From: Oscillospiraceae bacterium
GTDB taxonomy: Bacteria > Bacillota > Clostridia > Oscillospirales > Acutalibacteraceae
Assembly: GCA_031256825.1 (NCBI GenBank)
Contig: JAIRPV010000028.1
Location: 62,001-126,000, forward strand
Length of the DNA stretch: 64,000 bases
Direction of reading: 5' to 3'
Shown: positions 8,707 to 17,394 of the stretch, in pieces
Layout of the letters: each line of letters begins with the position of its first letter
Numbering within the stretch: position 1 is the stretch's first letter
Notes under the pieces: generated by a model
Database searches by the model: none
What the model was told of the DNA's origin: nothing
Seen by the model: only the letters and a program-made list of their open reading frames with translations
Position numbers and translations under genes: made by a program

Positions 8707-9438
8707 ATGTCCGTTTACCAATATGATGGCTCCCTGGAGGGCTTTTATTGCGCGGTGTTCCGCGCGGTGCGCCAAAAAGAAACGCCGGAAGCCATCGAAG
8801 CCTTCGGCGCGCGGCAAATGCGGCTGTTTCCGCCGGTGGAAATTAAAACCGTGCCCGAGCAGGCCGCCCGCGTGCGCGGCGGGATCCAAAACAAGATCTC
8901 GCCCGAAGCGCTGGAATTGACCGAAACGGTGTTCTGCTCGTGTCTGGAAGAAAAAGAATTGCATTTGCTTCGCTTTTTGCTGCGGGGGTTCCGCGGGGGC
9001 GTTGATCTGCGGCAAGGCTTCAGCGATCCGGAGCTGGCCCGGCTGCTGTCCGCCAAGCGGCACTTGCTCAACGAAGCCCACCTGCTCAAGGGCTTTGTGC
9101 GCTTTGCCGATTATGACGGCCACCTTGCCGCAGTCATCACGCCAAAAAATTTTTTGCTTCCGTTTATTGCCAGGCACTTTTGCGTGCGTTACCGCAACGA
9201 AGATTTTATGATTTTCGACCAAACCCACCATGTGGCCTTTCTCTATGAGCAGCGCCAGCCCCGCATGGTCGCCGCCGATCGCATCGATTTCCCGGATTAT
9301 TCCGCCGACGAGCAGGCCTTTCGCGCGCTCTGGAAGCAATTCTACCGCACCGTTGCCATCGAAGGCCGCGAAAACCCCCGCTGCCGCATGACCCATATGC
9401 CAAAGCGCTATTGGGCAAACATGACAGAAATGGAATAA
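8707..9438 (+). CDS. DUF4130 (TIGR03915 family) putative DNA repair protein
   Basis: A 243-residue protein of the DUF4130 family, annotated as probable DNA metabolism/repair and normally paired with a radical SAM protein (TIGR03916). Visible features are the start YQYDGSLEGFYCAVF, the central LSAKRHLLNEAHLLKGFVRF block, ITPKNFLLPFIARHF, the FMIFDQTHH segment and the C-terminal RMTHMPKRYWANMTE, all typical of the family. AGGAG stands 7 bases before the ATG and a consensus promoter is present. The radical SAM partner is not adjacent: prfB follows on its own promoter. Confidence 0.85.
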   Translation: MSVYQYDGSLEGFYCAVFRAVRQKETPEAIEAFGARQMRLFPPVEIKTVPEQAARVRGGIQNKISPEALELTETVFCSCLEEKELHLLRFLLRGFRGGVDLRQGFSDPELARLLSAKRHLLNEAHLLKGFVRFADYDGHLAAVITPKNFLLPFIARHFCVRYRNEDFMIFDQTHHVAFLYEQRQPRMVAADRIDFPDYSADEQAFRALWKQFYRTVAIEGRENPRCRMTHMPKRYWANMTEME

Positions 9439-9478
9439 CACCATTTGCGGCAGCCGGAACCCCGCGCCAAAAATATGC

Positions 9479-9507
9479 TTGCTATTTTTTTGCTTTCATG
9501 ATATACT
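9479..9507 (+). promoter_or_regulatory. promoter of prfB
   Basis: TTGCTA (9479-9484) and TATACT (9502-9507) are 17 bases apart, about 40 bases before the prfB start. Confidence 0.7.
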
Positions 9508-9545
9508 AGACCAGTGATTGAGATAGGAAACGCTTGGAGGACGCC

Positions 9546-10658
9546 ATGCTTCAATACGAGGAACTGCGCCTGCGCCTGCTGGGCTACAGGGAAAAACTGA
9601 ACGAACTGCGCGAGGCGCTGGGGCTCGAGGCCATGCGGGAAGAGATTGCCCGGCGGGAAGCCGAATGCGCCCGCGACGGCTTTTGGGATGATCCGAAGGA
9701 ATCGCAGGTGGTGCTGCAACGGATATCGAAGCTCAAGGGCAAGTGCGAAAGCTACGAAAAACTGGCCGGGCAGTTCGAAGACGCACTGACCATGATCGAA
9801 CTGGCCAACGAAGAAGAGGATGAAGGGCTTTACGAAGAATGCCTTGGCGGCGTCGATACTTTTTCGGCGGCGCTCGACGCCATGACCCTTTCCACCCTGC
9901 TCAGCGGCGAATATGACGCCAACAGCGCAATTTTGGCCTTCCATGCCGGGGCAGGCGGCACCGAAGCGCAGGACTGGAACGAAATGCTGGTGCGCATGTA
10001 TACCCGCTGGAGCGAGCGCCATGGGTTCAAATGCAGCCTGGTGGACTTTCTCGACGGGGAAGAAGCCGGCCTGAAATCCGCCGTTCTGACCATCGAAGGC
10101 GAAAACGCCTACGGATATCTTAAGAGCGAAAACGGCGTGCACCGCCTGGTGCGCTGTTCGCCGTTCGATTCCTCCGGGCGCAGGCACACCAGCTTCGCGT
10201 CGCTGGAGGTCATGCCCGAAATTGACGACAATGTCGCCGTCGATATCAACCCGGACGACATTAAGATGGATGTTTATCGGGCCAGCGGCGCGGGCGGCCA
10301 AAAGGTCAACAAAACCAGCTCCGCCGTGCGCCTGACCCACATCCCCACCGGGATCGTCACATCCTGCCAGGTGGAGCGCAGCCAGCACCAAAACCGCGAA
10401 GTCGCCCTGCGCATGCTCAAATCAAAGCTGCTGGAAATCAAAGAGCGCGAACACCTGGATAAAATCGACGATATCAAGGGCGTTCAGATGGAAATCGCCT
10501 GGGGCAGCCAAATCCGTTCCTATGTGTTTATGCCCTATCAGTTGGCAAAAGACCACCGTACCAACTACGAAAACGGCAATATCCCCGCCGTCATGGACGG
10601 GGATCTGGATGGGTTCATCAACGCGTACCTGAAGATGCAGGCCAACGCGAACGCGTAA
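9546..10658 (+). CDS. prfB: peptide chain release factor 2
   Basis: RF2, 370 residues, recognises UGA and UAA in the ribosomal A site and triggers peptide release. The stop-codon motif SPF is at residues 205-207 and the catalytic GGQ at 250-252. ATG 9546 is taken as start because GGAGG ends 5 bases before it. The gene is one continuous frame: around codons 23-27, where most prfB genes carry the CUU-UGA +1 frameshift site, the DNA reads GCG CTG GGG CTC with no stop, so autoregulation by programmed frameshifting appears to be missing. A sugar transferase gene follows after 8 bases. Confidence 0.96.
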   Translation: MLQYEELRLRLLGYREKLNELREALGLEAMREEIARREAECARDGFWDDPKESQVVLQRISKLKGKCESYEKLAGQFEDALTMIELANEEEDEGLYEECLGGVDTFSAALDAMTLSTLLSGEYDANSAILAFHAGAGGTEAQDWNEMLVRMYTRWSERHGFKCSLVDFLDGEEAGLKSAVLTIEGENAYGYLKSENGVHRLVRCSPFDSSGRRHTSFASLEVMPEIDDNVAVDINPDDIKMDVYRASGAGGQKVNKTSSAVRLTHIPTGIVTSCQVERSQHQNREVALRMLKSKLLEIKEREHLDKIDDIKGVQMEIAWGSQIRSYVFMPYQLAKDHRTNYENGNIPAVMDGDLDGFINAYLKMQANANA

Positions 10659-10666
10659 AATGGGTG

Positions 10667-11230
10667 ATGTGTGTGAAACGAGTATTTGATACGACAATGA
10701 GCGTGCTGGCGCTGGTATTGTTGTCGCCCCTGCTGGGGGCAGTGGCGCTCCTGGTGCTGATCGACGACGGGCGGCCCGTCATCTATCGGCAGGCGCGCGT
10801 TGGCAAAGGCAACCAGCTGTTCCAGATCCGCAAGTTCCGCACCATGCGGCGCGACACAGAATGCCTGGCCCAAAACGACATGCGGGGCCGGGACGATTGT
10901 TATACCCGCACAGGCAAACTGCTGCGCGCGCTGAGCCTGGACGAGCTGCCCCAACTGCTCAATATCCTGGATGGCACCATGAGCTTCGTGGGGCCGCGCC
11001 CCCTGATCCCCGAAGAAGACGATATCCGCCAAAAGCGCGCCGCCGCGCGCATCTACGATGTTCTGCCCGGCATGACCGGCTGGGCGCAGGTCAATGGCCG
11101 CGCGAATGTGTCGGCCGACGAAAAAGTCGCTTTCGACGCCGAATATCTGCAAAAGCAAAGCTTCTGGTTCGATCTGAAGATTTTATTCATCACAGCCTGG
11201 CAGGTGATCCGCAGGAAAGACGTCGGATAA
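10667..11230 (+). CDS. bacterial sugar transferase (polyprenyl-phosphate glycosyl-1-phosphate transferase)
   Basis: This 187-residue monotopic membrane enzyme resembles the catalytic domain of WcaJ/WbaP/PglC-type transferases that load the first sugar phosphate onto undecaprenyl phosphate for surface glycans. After a hydrophobic N-terminal hairpin (VLALVLLSPLLGAVALLVL) come QARVGKGNQLFQIRKFRTM, LSLDELPQLLNIL, the FVGPRPL motif and GMTGWAQVNGR. It has only the catalytic core and no N-terminal multi-TM domain. The start could be ATG 10667 or GTG 10673 (VKRVFD is where homologues usually begin), as the ribosome binding site is weak; coupling to prfB is likely. Confidence 0.92.
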   Translation: MCVKRVFDTTMSVLALVLLSPLLGAVALLVLIDDGRPVIYRQARVGKGNQLFQIRKFRTMRRDTECLAQNDMRGRDDCYTRTGKLLRALSLDELPQLLNILDGTMSFVGPRPLIPEEDDIRQKRAAARIYDVLPGMTGWAQVNGRANVSADEKVAFDAEYLQKQSFWFDLKILFITAWQVIRRKDVG

Positions 11231-11242
11231 GAAAAGGCTCTG

Positions 11243-12157
11243 CTACGCCGTTTTGTTCAGGTAATCTTCCAGGCACTGCCCCGCCTCGCGCATGGCGGCG
11301 GCGTGGGTCGCCCCAACATAACGCCAGTGCCATGGCTCATATTTCACCAGCGTAGTCTCCACCCGATCCGCCGGGTAGCGCAGAATAAATCCATATTCGT
11401 GCGCGTGGTTGCTCAGCCAGTCGAACGCATCCGTCTGATCAAAATCCGGGTCGGTGGTGAGGTGGCCGGGCACGGCAATGTCCATGGCAAGGCCCGCCTC
11501 ATGTTCGCTGCAGCCGGGCGGCAAAATGCTGTTGCTTGCCGATATCACAGCCTTGGATCGGCTTTCGCCCTGTTGTTGGAACTGGGCGATTTTATTTTCA
11601 AAATTCACCTTCTGGTGATTGGTGCTGCGGTACCCCGAATACGGCACAAGCGTAATGCCGGCCTTGAGCGCGTCCAGATACATTTTCCCGTATTGCTGCG
11701 CGGCGAGCGTTTCCATGCGCTGGTTCGGGTAGGCTTTCACGCACACCGCCGTGAGCACGTTGCCGCTGTAGCCGTTGGGCAGGGCATTGTTGCGGTTGAC
11801 ATAAATCAGCGCGGGGTCGGCGGGCACCTTTGCCACAACGGGATTGATCCCCGGATATACCCCCGCGAAGGCATAAACGGCAGGGGGCGCCTCCGTCGCA
11901 GCCGCAGAGCGGGCTTCCGACGTTGTGTCATCCGTCCACGTTTCCCGGATAAAGTTCTCCTGAAAATCGGTTTCGCTGGGCGGAAGATCCGGGTCGGGCG
12001 GCATTTGCCCGTTGGGATCCGCCGTGCTCCATTGGTTCGGCGGGGCAGAAGCGGTTGTTCCGGCTCCTTCCGGCTTGCCTTTGTTCAGCGAATACAGATA
12101 TAAGCTGGCCCCCGCAATCAGCGCAATGACCAAAAGGGCAACGATTGTTTTCTTCAT
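11243..12157 (-). CDS. VanY-type D-alanyl-D-alanine carboxypeptidase (M15B)
   Basis: A 304-residue membrane-anchored peptidase that should trim the terminal D-Ala of peptidoglycan stem peptides outside the cell. One N-terminal membrane segment (IVALLVIALIAGASLYLY) is followed by a Pro/Thr-rich linker and a catalytic domain with GYRSTNHQ, the zinc motif SEHEAGLAMDI and the C-terminal EPWHWRYVG carrying the catalytic Glu and last His. AGGAGG is near the ATG and a consensus promoter lies upstream. It is convergent with the sugar transferase gene, with only 12 bases between the stops. Confidence 0.92.
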   Translation of the reverse strand: MKKTIVALLVIALIAGASLYLYSLNKGKPEGAGTTASAPPNQWSTADPNGQMPPDPDLPPSETDFQENFIRETWTDDTTSEARSAAATEAPPAVYAFAGVYPGINPVVAKVPADPALIYVNRNNALPNGYSGNVLTAVCVKAYPNQRMETLAAQQYGKMYLDALKAGITLVPYSGYRSTNHQKVNFENKIAQFQQQGESRSKAVISASNSILPPGCSEHEAGLAMDIAVPGHLTTDPDFDQTDAFDWLSNHAHEYGFILRYPADRVETTLVKYEPWHWRYVGATHAAAMREAGQCLEDYLNKTA

Positions 12158-12207
12158 AGAACACCTCCTGAGCTGAGTGGTTCGGATGGGATTTTCCAGA
12201 CAATAGT

Positions 12208-12236
12208 ATTGTACACGCTTCCGAACCGCTTGTCAA
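12208..12236 (-). promoter_or_regulatory. promoter of the vanY-like gene
   Basis: On the minus strand TTGACA (12231-12236) and TACAAT (12208-12213) are 17 bases apart. Confidence 0.85.
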
Positions 12237-12362
12237 GCGCGGCGCGACATTTTAAATTTATTTCCAAAATAACAGTTGCATTTCCGGTCAAAATATGTTA
12301 CCATTATAAAAAGCGGGATCAATGGCGCTCCCGTGCAGTTGACACAGAGGAGGAACACGGCA

Positions 12363-13664
12363 ATGACAGCAAGGCAAAGCATCGCCAACTACGAACCAAA
12401 GGTGCGGGAATACGCCAATTTTGCCCTTCGCGGCATAAAAAAAATTTGCAAGGAGTGCGGCCCGCGCGAAACCGGCGGCGAGGCCGAATATAAGGCGCAG
12501 CAGATGATGGCCGCGGAGCTGGAAGGCTGCTGCGACAGCGTGGCAACCGAAGAATTTCAGGTCGCTCCCCGCGCGTTCATGGCCTGGGTCAAGCTGGGGG
12601 TCATTCTGGGTCTGCTGTCCGTCGTCTCCTATAATATCGGCTACGCCGCCGTGAGCGCCGTGCTCATGGTGGGGCTGCTCGCCATCATCGTCCTGGAATT
12701 TTTGCTCTACAAACAGGCGCTGGATCCCTTCTTCCCAAAAAAGACTTCCCACAACGTGATTGCCGTGCGCCGTCCCAAAGGCGAAGTGAAGCGGCGGCTG
12801 ATTTTTTGCGGGCACGCGGATTCCGCGCCGGAGTGGCGCTTCACCTATTACGGGTACAAGCTGTTCCACAGCACGGCGCTGACCGTCGTCGTGGTGGCAA
12901 TCAGCCTTGTCACCATGCTTTACGGCACGGCGATCTCCATCGTCTCCCTTGCCCTGAGCCACGGCCTCGACGGCGTTGGCGCGCTCAGCGCGCGCGGCCC
13001 GGCGCTGAACATCCTGGGCTATGTTTTCGCGGGGCTGGGGGTTTCGCTAATCGTTGGCTGGTTTTTCAGCAACAACAACCGCTTTGTGGAAGGCGCGAAC
13101 GACAATCTCTCCGGCTGCTTTACGGCCATGGCGCTGCCAAAAATGCTTCAGGCCACAGGAACGCAGCTGGAACATACGGAACTGATGGTATTGCTTTCGG
13201 GCGGCGAAGAAGCCGGCCTGCGCGGCGCAAAAGCCTTCTGCAAAGCGCACGCGGCGGAGTTTTGCGATGTGGAAACGGTGTTCGTCGCGCTGGATACCAT
13301 GACGGATTTCGACTTCATGGGCATTTATATCACCGACCTGACCAGCACCGTAAAGCACGATCCGGCGGTTTGCGCCATGCTGCGCAAAGCGGCCGAAACT
13401 GCCGGGCACAACGTGCCCTACGAGCTGCTGCCCTTTGGCGCCAGCGACGCCGCCGCGGCCACGCAAGCGGGTCTGCGCGCCGCCGCCTTTGCCGCGATGG
13501 ATCCCGCCCCCGCGCCTTATTACCACACGCGCCTGGATGTTCCGGATGCGTTGCAACCGAAGACGCTGGAAGCCTGCATCGACATCGTGGCGGAAATCGC
13601 TTTTCAGTTCGACGAAACAGGACTGGCTCCCTTTGAGGGCAGCACCGTAAAGGCCGGGAAATAA
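12363..13664 (+). CDS. membrane-integrated M28 family metallopeptidase
   Basis: A 433-residue zinc aminopeptidase-like protein. The M28 ligands appear in family order: His151 (GHADSAPEW), Asp247 (EGANDNLSG), Glu282/Glu283 (SGGEEAGL), Asp311 (ALDTMTD) and His388 (YYHTRLD). Unusually, hydrophobic segments at about 72-92, 95-116, 170-190 and 218-235 are inserted before and inside the catalytic domain, splitting the first His from the second ligand. ATG 12363 is chosen for the GAGGAGG 11 bases upstream; the frame open from 12276 has no such site. A possible promoter (TTGCAT, 17 bases, TACCAT) lies about 70 bases upstream. The substrate is unknown. Confidence 0.8.
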   Translation: MTARQSIANYEPKVREYANFALRGIKKICKECGPRETGGEAEYKAQQMMAAELEGCCDSVATEEFQVAPRAFMAWVKLGVILGLLSVVSYNIGYAAVSAVLMVGLLAIIVLEFLLYKQALDPFFPKKTSHNVIAVRRPKGEVKRRLIFCGHADSAPEWRFTYYGYKLFHSTALTVVVVAISLVTMLYGTAISIVSLALSHGLDGVGALSARGPALNILGYVFAGLGVSLIVGWFFSNNNRFVEGANDNLSGCFTAMALPKMLQATGTQLEHTELMVLLSGGEEAGLRGAKAFCKAHAAEFCDVETVFVALDTMTDFDFMGIYITDLTSTVKHDPAVCAMLRKAAETAGHNVPYELLPFGASDAAAATQAGLRAAAFAAMDPAPAPYYHTRLDVPDALQPKTLEACIDIVAEIAFQFDETGLAPFEGSTVKAGK

Positions 13665-13670
13665 ATTGTC

Positions 13671-13748
13671 CCCCTAACCCCTCCCCCCTAATCCCTAATC
13701 CCTATAAATCCGTCCCCTAACTCCTCCTTCCTAATCCCTAATCCCTAA
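13671..13748. repeat. pyrimidine-rich CCCTAA-type short repeats
   Basis: The spacer between the M28 gene and rfbB is made almost entirely of variants of CCCTAA and CCTAATCCCTAATCCCTA, in two similar halves. The complementary strand is G-rich with regularly spaced GGG runs. No coding frame is visible. The last unit runs into the AGGAG of rfbB. Confidence 0.75.
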
Positions 13749-13759
13749 AGGAGTGTCCT

Positions 13760-14779
13760 ATGCATCTGTTGATTACCGGCGCGGCCGGGTTCATTGGCTC
13801 CAATTTCAGCTATTACTGGCGGGAACAGCATCCGGAAGACACGCTTGTCCTGCTGGATTCGCTGACCTACGCCGGCAATTATCATACGATAGCGCCCTTG
13901 CTCCAGGAACCGGGCGTTCGCTTCGCATATATCGACGTCACCGACCGGGCGAACATAGAGGACCTGTTCCAGCGGGAGCGCTTCAGCGCCGTTGTCAATT
14001 TTGCTGCCGAAAGCTTTGTCGATCGTTCGATCGAAGCGCCGGAGGTGTTTCTGCGCAGCAATATTCTGGGCACACAGGTGCTCATGGATGCTTGCCTGAC
14101 CCAGGGCGGGGTGCGGTTCCATCAGGTGTCGACCGACGAAGTCTATGGCGAACTGCCTCTGGAGCGGCCCGATCTGTTCTTCACAGAAGAAACAAACCTG
14201 CAAACCTCCAGCCCCTACAGCGCCTCAAAAGCCGCCGCAGACCTGCTGGCGCTGGCCTATTGCCGCACTTACGGCCTGCATGTTACCATTTCGCGCTGCT
14301 CAAACAACTACGGGCCGTACCAGTTCCCCGAAAAACTGATCCCCAAGATGATCCTCTTCGCCCTGGAAAATAAGCCGCTGCCCGTTTACGGAAAAGGCGC
14401 GAATATCCGCGACTGGCTGCATGTGCGGGATCATTGCAGGGCCATCGACTTGATTTTGCGCGGCGGCGCACCGGGGGAAATCTATAACGTGGGCGGCCAC
14501 AACGAGCGCGATAACCTCACCGTTGTGAAGGCCATCCTCGGCATGCTGGGCAAGCCCGAATCGCTGATTTCCTATGTTGCCGATCGGGCCGGGCACGATC
14601 TGCGCTATGCGATTGACCCCGCAAAAATCCACAAAGATTTGGGCTGGCTGCCCAAAATCCGTTTGGAAGAAGGTCTGCGCGAAACAGTGGGCTGGTATTT
14701 GGCCAACCAACCCTGGTGGAAAAAAATATTGGACGGTTCCTACCGAATCAACGGCAACGTTTTCGGCGCGGGAGCGTGA
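13760..14779 (+). CDS. rfbB: dTDP-glucose 4,6-dehydratase
   Basis: A 339-residue NAD-dependent extended SDR enzyme that converts dTDP-glucose to dTDP-4-keto-6-deoxyglucose, the second step to dTDP-rhamnose for surface polysaccharides. Seen are the GAAGFIGS nucleotide loop, STDEVYG, the YSASK catalytic Tyr/Lys, NNYGPYQFPEKLIP and the GPG-type C-terminal substrate region. AAESFVDRSI replaces the more common AAESHVDRSI, an His-to-Phe change in a well conserved segment. The other rml genes are not in the window, so a related nucleotide-sugar epimerase/dehydratase is possible. AGGAGTG precedes the ATG. Confidence 0.88.
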   Translation: MHLLITGAAGFIGSNFSYYWREQHPEDTLVLLDSLTYAGNYHTIAPLLQEPGVRFAYIDVTDRANIEDLFQRERFSAVVNFAAESFVDRSIEAPEVFLRSNILGTQVLMDACLTQGGVRFHQVSTDEVYGELPLERPDLFFTEETNLQTSSPYSASKAAADLLALAYCRTYGLHVTISRCSNNYGPYQFPEKLIPKMILFALENKPLPVYGKGANIRDWLHVRDHCRAIDLILRGGAPGEIYNVGGHNERDNLTVVKAILGMLGKPESLISYVADRAGHDLRYAIDPAKIHKDLGWLPKIRLEEGLRETVGWYLANQPWWKKILDGSYRINGNVFGAGA

Positions 14780-14811
14780 AATAAGTATCCTACTTTATTT
14801 TTTGAGGTACT

Positions 14812-15306
14812 ATGATTTTTTATCAAACCATTGCCGCTCACTGGAAAGACTTGCTGACCGCGTTCGGAATCAGCATGGTTCCCGTGTTCGAATTGCGCGG
14901 CGGCATTGTCTATGCCGCGGTGCGGGGCGTGCCGTTCGCGCTGGCGTTTGCCGTTTGCCTGCTGGGCAACCTGCTTCCCGTTCCGTTTATCCTGCTGTTT
15001 TTGCGGCGGGTGTTCCATTTTCTGGAGCGCTTCGGCCCAACGGCGCGCATCGTGAAGGGCATGGAGCGCCGCGCGCGCCGGCAGGGCAAAAAATTAGAAA
15101 AGTGGAAGCTGTTCGGCCTGTTCGTGCTGGTGGCCATCCCCCTGCCGGGTACCGGCGCCTGGACCGGTGCGCTGGTGGCCGAAGTCTTTGATATCCGCAT
15201 GAAAAAAGCCCTTCCGGTCATCGCCCTGGGCGTGCTGACCGCCGGTTTGATCATGGTCATCCTGTCCTATCTGATCCCGGGGCTGTTCTTTTCGGCGCTG
15301 CGGTAG
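14812..15306 (+). CDS. small multidrug export family protein (COG2426)
   Basis: A 164-residue membrane protein with about four hydrophobic segments. The family signatures are FELRGGIVYA near residue 27 and PLPGTGAWTGALVA near residue 105. The family name comes from weak export evidence in homologues, and the substrate is unknown. A GAGGT site lies close to the ATG. It is followed after 8 bases by a QueG-like gene and is probably in the same transcript as rfbB. Confidence 0.85.
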   Translation: MIFYQTIAAHWKDLLTAFGISMVPVFELRGGIVYAAVRGVPFALAFAVCLLGNLLPVPFILLFLRRVFHFLERFGPTARIVKGMERRARRQGKKLEKWKLFGLFVLVAIPLPGTGAWTGALVAEVFDIRMKKALPVIALGVLTAGLIMVILSYLIPGLFFSALR

Positions 15307-15314
15307 GTGGTTTC

Positions 15315-16046
15315 ATGCATGCGATTTTGAACGAATATTTGCCCCTCTGGGGCATAACAGAATACGAAAACCGCCGTGTGATTTGCGCGGCGTTCCCCTA
15401 TTTGTTGCCGGATTCCTGTTATGCGGGGCGCAATATCGCGCGCTTTGCCGTTGTCGAAGATTACCACAAAATCTGCGGCGCGCGGCTGGAACAGGTCTGC
15501 GCCGCCCTGCGGCCCCTCTATCCCGGCAGCGCATTTGCGTGCCATTGCGACAACACGCGGCTGCCCGAGGTAACGCTCGCCGAACAGGCGGGCTTGGGCG
15601 TGCGCGGGCGGCATAACCTGCTGATCACGCCGAACTACGGCAGCTGGGTCTTCCTGGGCGAAATTGTCACAACAGCCAATCTCCCCGCCGTCAGCTGCGC
15701 GCAGCAGTCCTCCCCCTGCGTCCGGTGCGCCGCCCCGTGCGTTCTGCGCTGCCCGGCAAATTGCCTGGCCCCTCCCGGGCTGGGCCGCTGCCTGTCGCGC
15801 GTCAGCCAGCGCAAGGGCGAACGCGCGCCGGAAGAAATCGCCTTGCTGCGCCAGGCGGGCAGCGCCTGGGGCTGCGATATCTGCCAGGAGGCCTGCCCAT
15901 GCAACGCGCGCGCGGCGATCGCCCCCCTGCCGGAGTTTTTGCGCCTGCCTTTGCCCCATGTCTCCGCCGAAACTCCCCTTGCGGGCCGGGCCTATGCCTG
16001 GCGCGGGGAGCAAATCAAAAAAAATATCGCGCGGCTGTTCCCCTGA
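15315..16046 (+). CDS. QueG-like double [4Fe-4S] protein, short form
   Basis: A 243-residue relative of epoxyqueuosine reductase. The DUF1730-like cobalamin half is recognisable (FAVVEDYHKICGARLEQV, CDNTRLPEVTLAEQAGLG, NYGSWVFLGEI), followed by two ferredoxin clusters: CVRCAAPCVLRC with a further Cys, and CDICQEACPC. It is clearly shorter than typical QueG (about 380 residues): the N-terminus is cut back and there is no C-terminal HEAT-repeat domain. It may be a truncated-family paralogue with another substrate. GTAGGTGG precedes ATG 15315. Confidence 0.75.
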   Translation: MHAILNEYLPLWGITEYENRRVICAAFPYLLPDSCYAGRNIARFAVVEDYHKICGARLEQVCAALRPLYPGSAFACHCDNTRLPEVTLAEQAGLGVRGRHNLLITPNYGSWVFLGEIVTTANLPAVSCAQQSSPCVRCAAPCVLRCPANCLAPPGLGRCLSRVSQRKGERAPEEIALLRQAGSAWGCDICQEACPCNARAAIAPLPEFLRLPLPHVSAETPLAGRAYAWRGEQIKKNIARLFP

Positions 16047-16061
16047 GCAGCCGCGCTTTTT
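16029..16061 (+). terminator. terminator overlapping the QueG-like stop
   Basis: GCGCGGCTG (16029-16037) pairs with CAGCCGCGC (16048-16056) and is followed by TTTTT. The left arm is inside the last codons of the gene. It ends the rfbB-exporter-queG-like unit and faces clpX. Confidence 0.88.
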
Positions 16062-16096
16062 GCGCTTTTGTGATGGTTCGGATAAAACGCGCGGCG

Positions 16097-17386
16097 CTAC
16101 CCCGCCTTGCGCTTGAGCCGCGCCGGGTTGCGCTCAATCTGCGGCGGCGCGTTTTCCGTAACACAGGCGGCCGTGATCACCACCCGCTCCACCGAAGGAT
16201 CGGACGGAATAGAATACATCAGCGGCTGCAACAGTTCTTCCATGGCCGAACGCAGCCCGCGCGCGCCCGTGTCCTTTTCCAGCGTCTTGCGGGCAATTTC
16301 CAGCAGCGCGTCGCGCTCCATCTCCAGTTCCACCTCGTCGTAGGCAAACAGCTGCTTGTACTGTCTGACCAGCGCGTTGCGTGGCTCGCTCAAAATGCGC
16401 AGCAGCTGGTTCTCGTCAAGCTCTTCGAGCGTCGCAATCACAGGCATGCGGCCCACCAGTTCGGGGATCAGCCCAAACCGAACCAGATCCTGATGCACCG
16501 TCTGCCGGATCAGTTGATCGTATTTGTCTTTCGCGCGGTTTTTGATCGGCGCGCCGAAGCCCATCGAACTGCCGCCAATCCGGTGCTCAATCACCTGTTC
16601 AATGCCCGAAAACGCCCCGCCCAAAATAAACAGGATATTGGTGGTGTCAATCTGGATAAACTCGTTGCCCGGGTGCTTGCGCCCGCCGTTGGGCGGAACG
16701 CTGGCCAGCGTGCCCTCCAGTATTTTCAGCAGCGCCTGCTGCACGCCCTCGCCGCTCACATCCCGCGTAATCGACGGGTTTTCGCTCTTTCGGCTGATCT
16801 TGTCGATCTCGTCGATATAGATAATGCCGTGCTCGGCGCGTTCCATGTCGTGGTCGGCGGCCTGTATCAGCCGCAGGAGAATGTTTTCCACATCCTCGCC
16901 CACATAGCCGGCTTCGGTCAGGGTCGTTGCGTCCGCAATGGCAAACGGCACATCAAGAATCCGCGCCAGCGTCTGCGCCAGCATGGTCTTGCCAACGCCC
17001 GTTGGCCCCAGCAGCAGCACGTTGCTCTTTTGCAGTTCAACGCGCGTGCCGCGCTCGCCGTTGTGGTTGATGCGTTTGTAGTGATTGTATACCGCCACGC
17101 TCAGCGCAATCTTCGCCGCGTCCTGCCCAATCACATAGTCGTCGAGCTTGCGTTTGATCTCCGTCGGCGTCAGCGGCCGGTTATAAAACGTTGGATACAG
17201 CGGCTCCGCCGCCTCGCCTTCGCTGTGTTCCTCGTTGAGGATTTCCACACACAGGTCAACGCATTCGTTGCAGATGAATACCCCCGGCCCCGCGATGAGT
17301 TTATCAATCTGCGCCTGCGATTTCCCGCAAAACGAGCACAAAACCGGGTGCACGCGCTCGTCTGTCTCGTTGTGATGATTGGCCAT
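16097..17386 (-). CDS. clpX: ATP-dependent Clp protease ATP-binding subunit ClpX
   Basis: ClpX, 429 residues, is the AAA+ unfoldase that feeds substrates to ClpP. The N-terminal zinc domain has Cys17, Cys20, Cys39 and Cys42; Walker A is GPTGVGKT at 127-134; Walker B is IIYIDEIDK near 178; the GYVGEDVEN pore-loop region, the [10 protein letters not shown] ClpP-contact region and sensor residues follow. It lies 8 bases after clpP and is the third gene of tig-clpP-clpX. Confidence 0.98.
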   Translation of the reverse strand: MANHHNETDERVHPVLCSFCGKSQAQIDKLIAGPGVFICNECVDLCVEILNEEHSEGEAAEPLYPTFYNRPLTPTEIKRKLDDYVIGQDAAKIALSVAVYNHYKRINHNGERGTRVELQKSNVLLLGPTGVGKTMLAQTLARILDVPFAIADATTLTEAGYVGEDVENILLRLIQAADHDMERAEHGIIYIDEIDKISRKSENPSITRDVSGEGVQQALLKILEGTLASVPPNGGRKHPGNEFIQIDTTNILFILGGAFSGIEQVIEHRIGGSSMGFGAPIKNRAKDKYDQLIRQTVHQDLVRFGLIPELVGRMPVIATLEELDENQLLRILSEPRNALVRQYKQLFAYDEVELEMERDALLEIARKTLEKDTGARGLRSAMEELLQPLMYSIPSDPSVERVVITAACVTENAPPQIERNPARLKRKAG

Positions 17387-17394
17387 GCTTCTTT

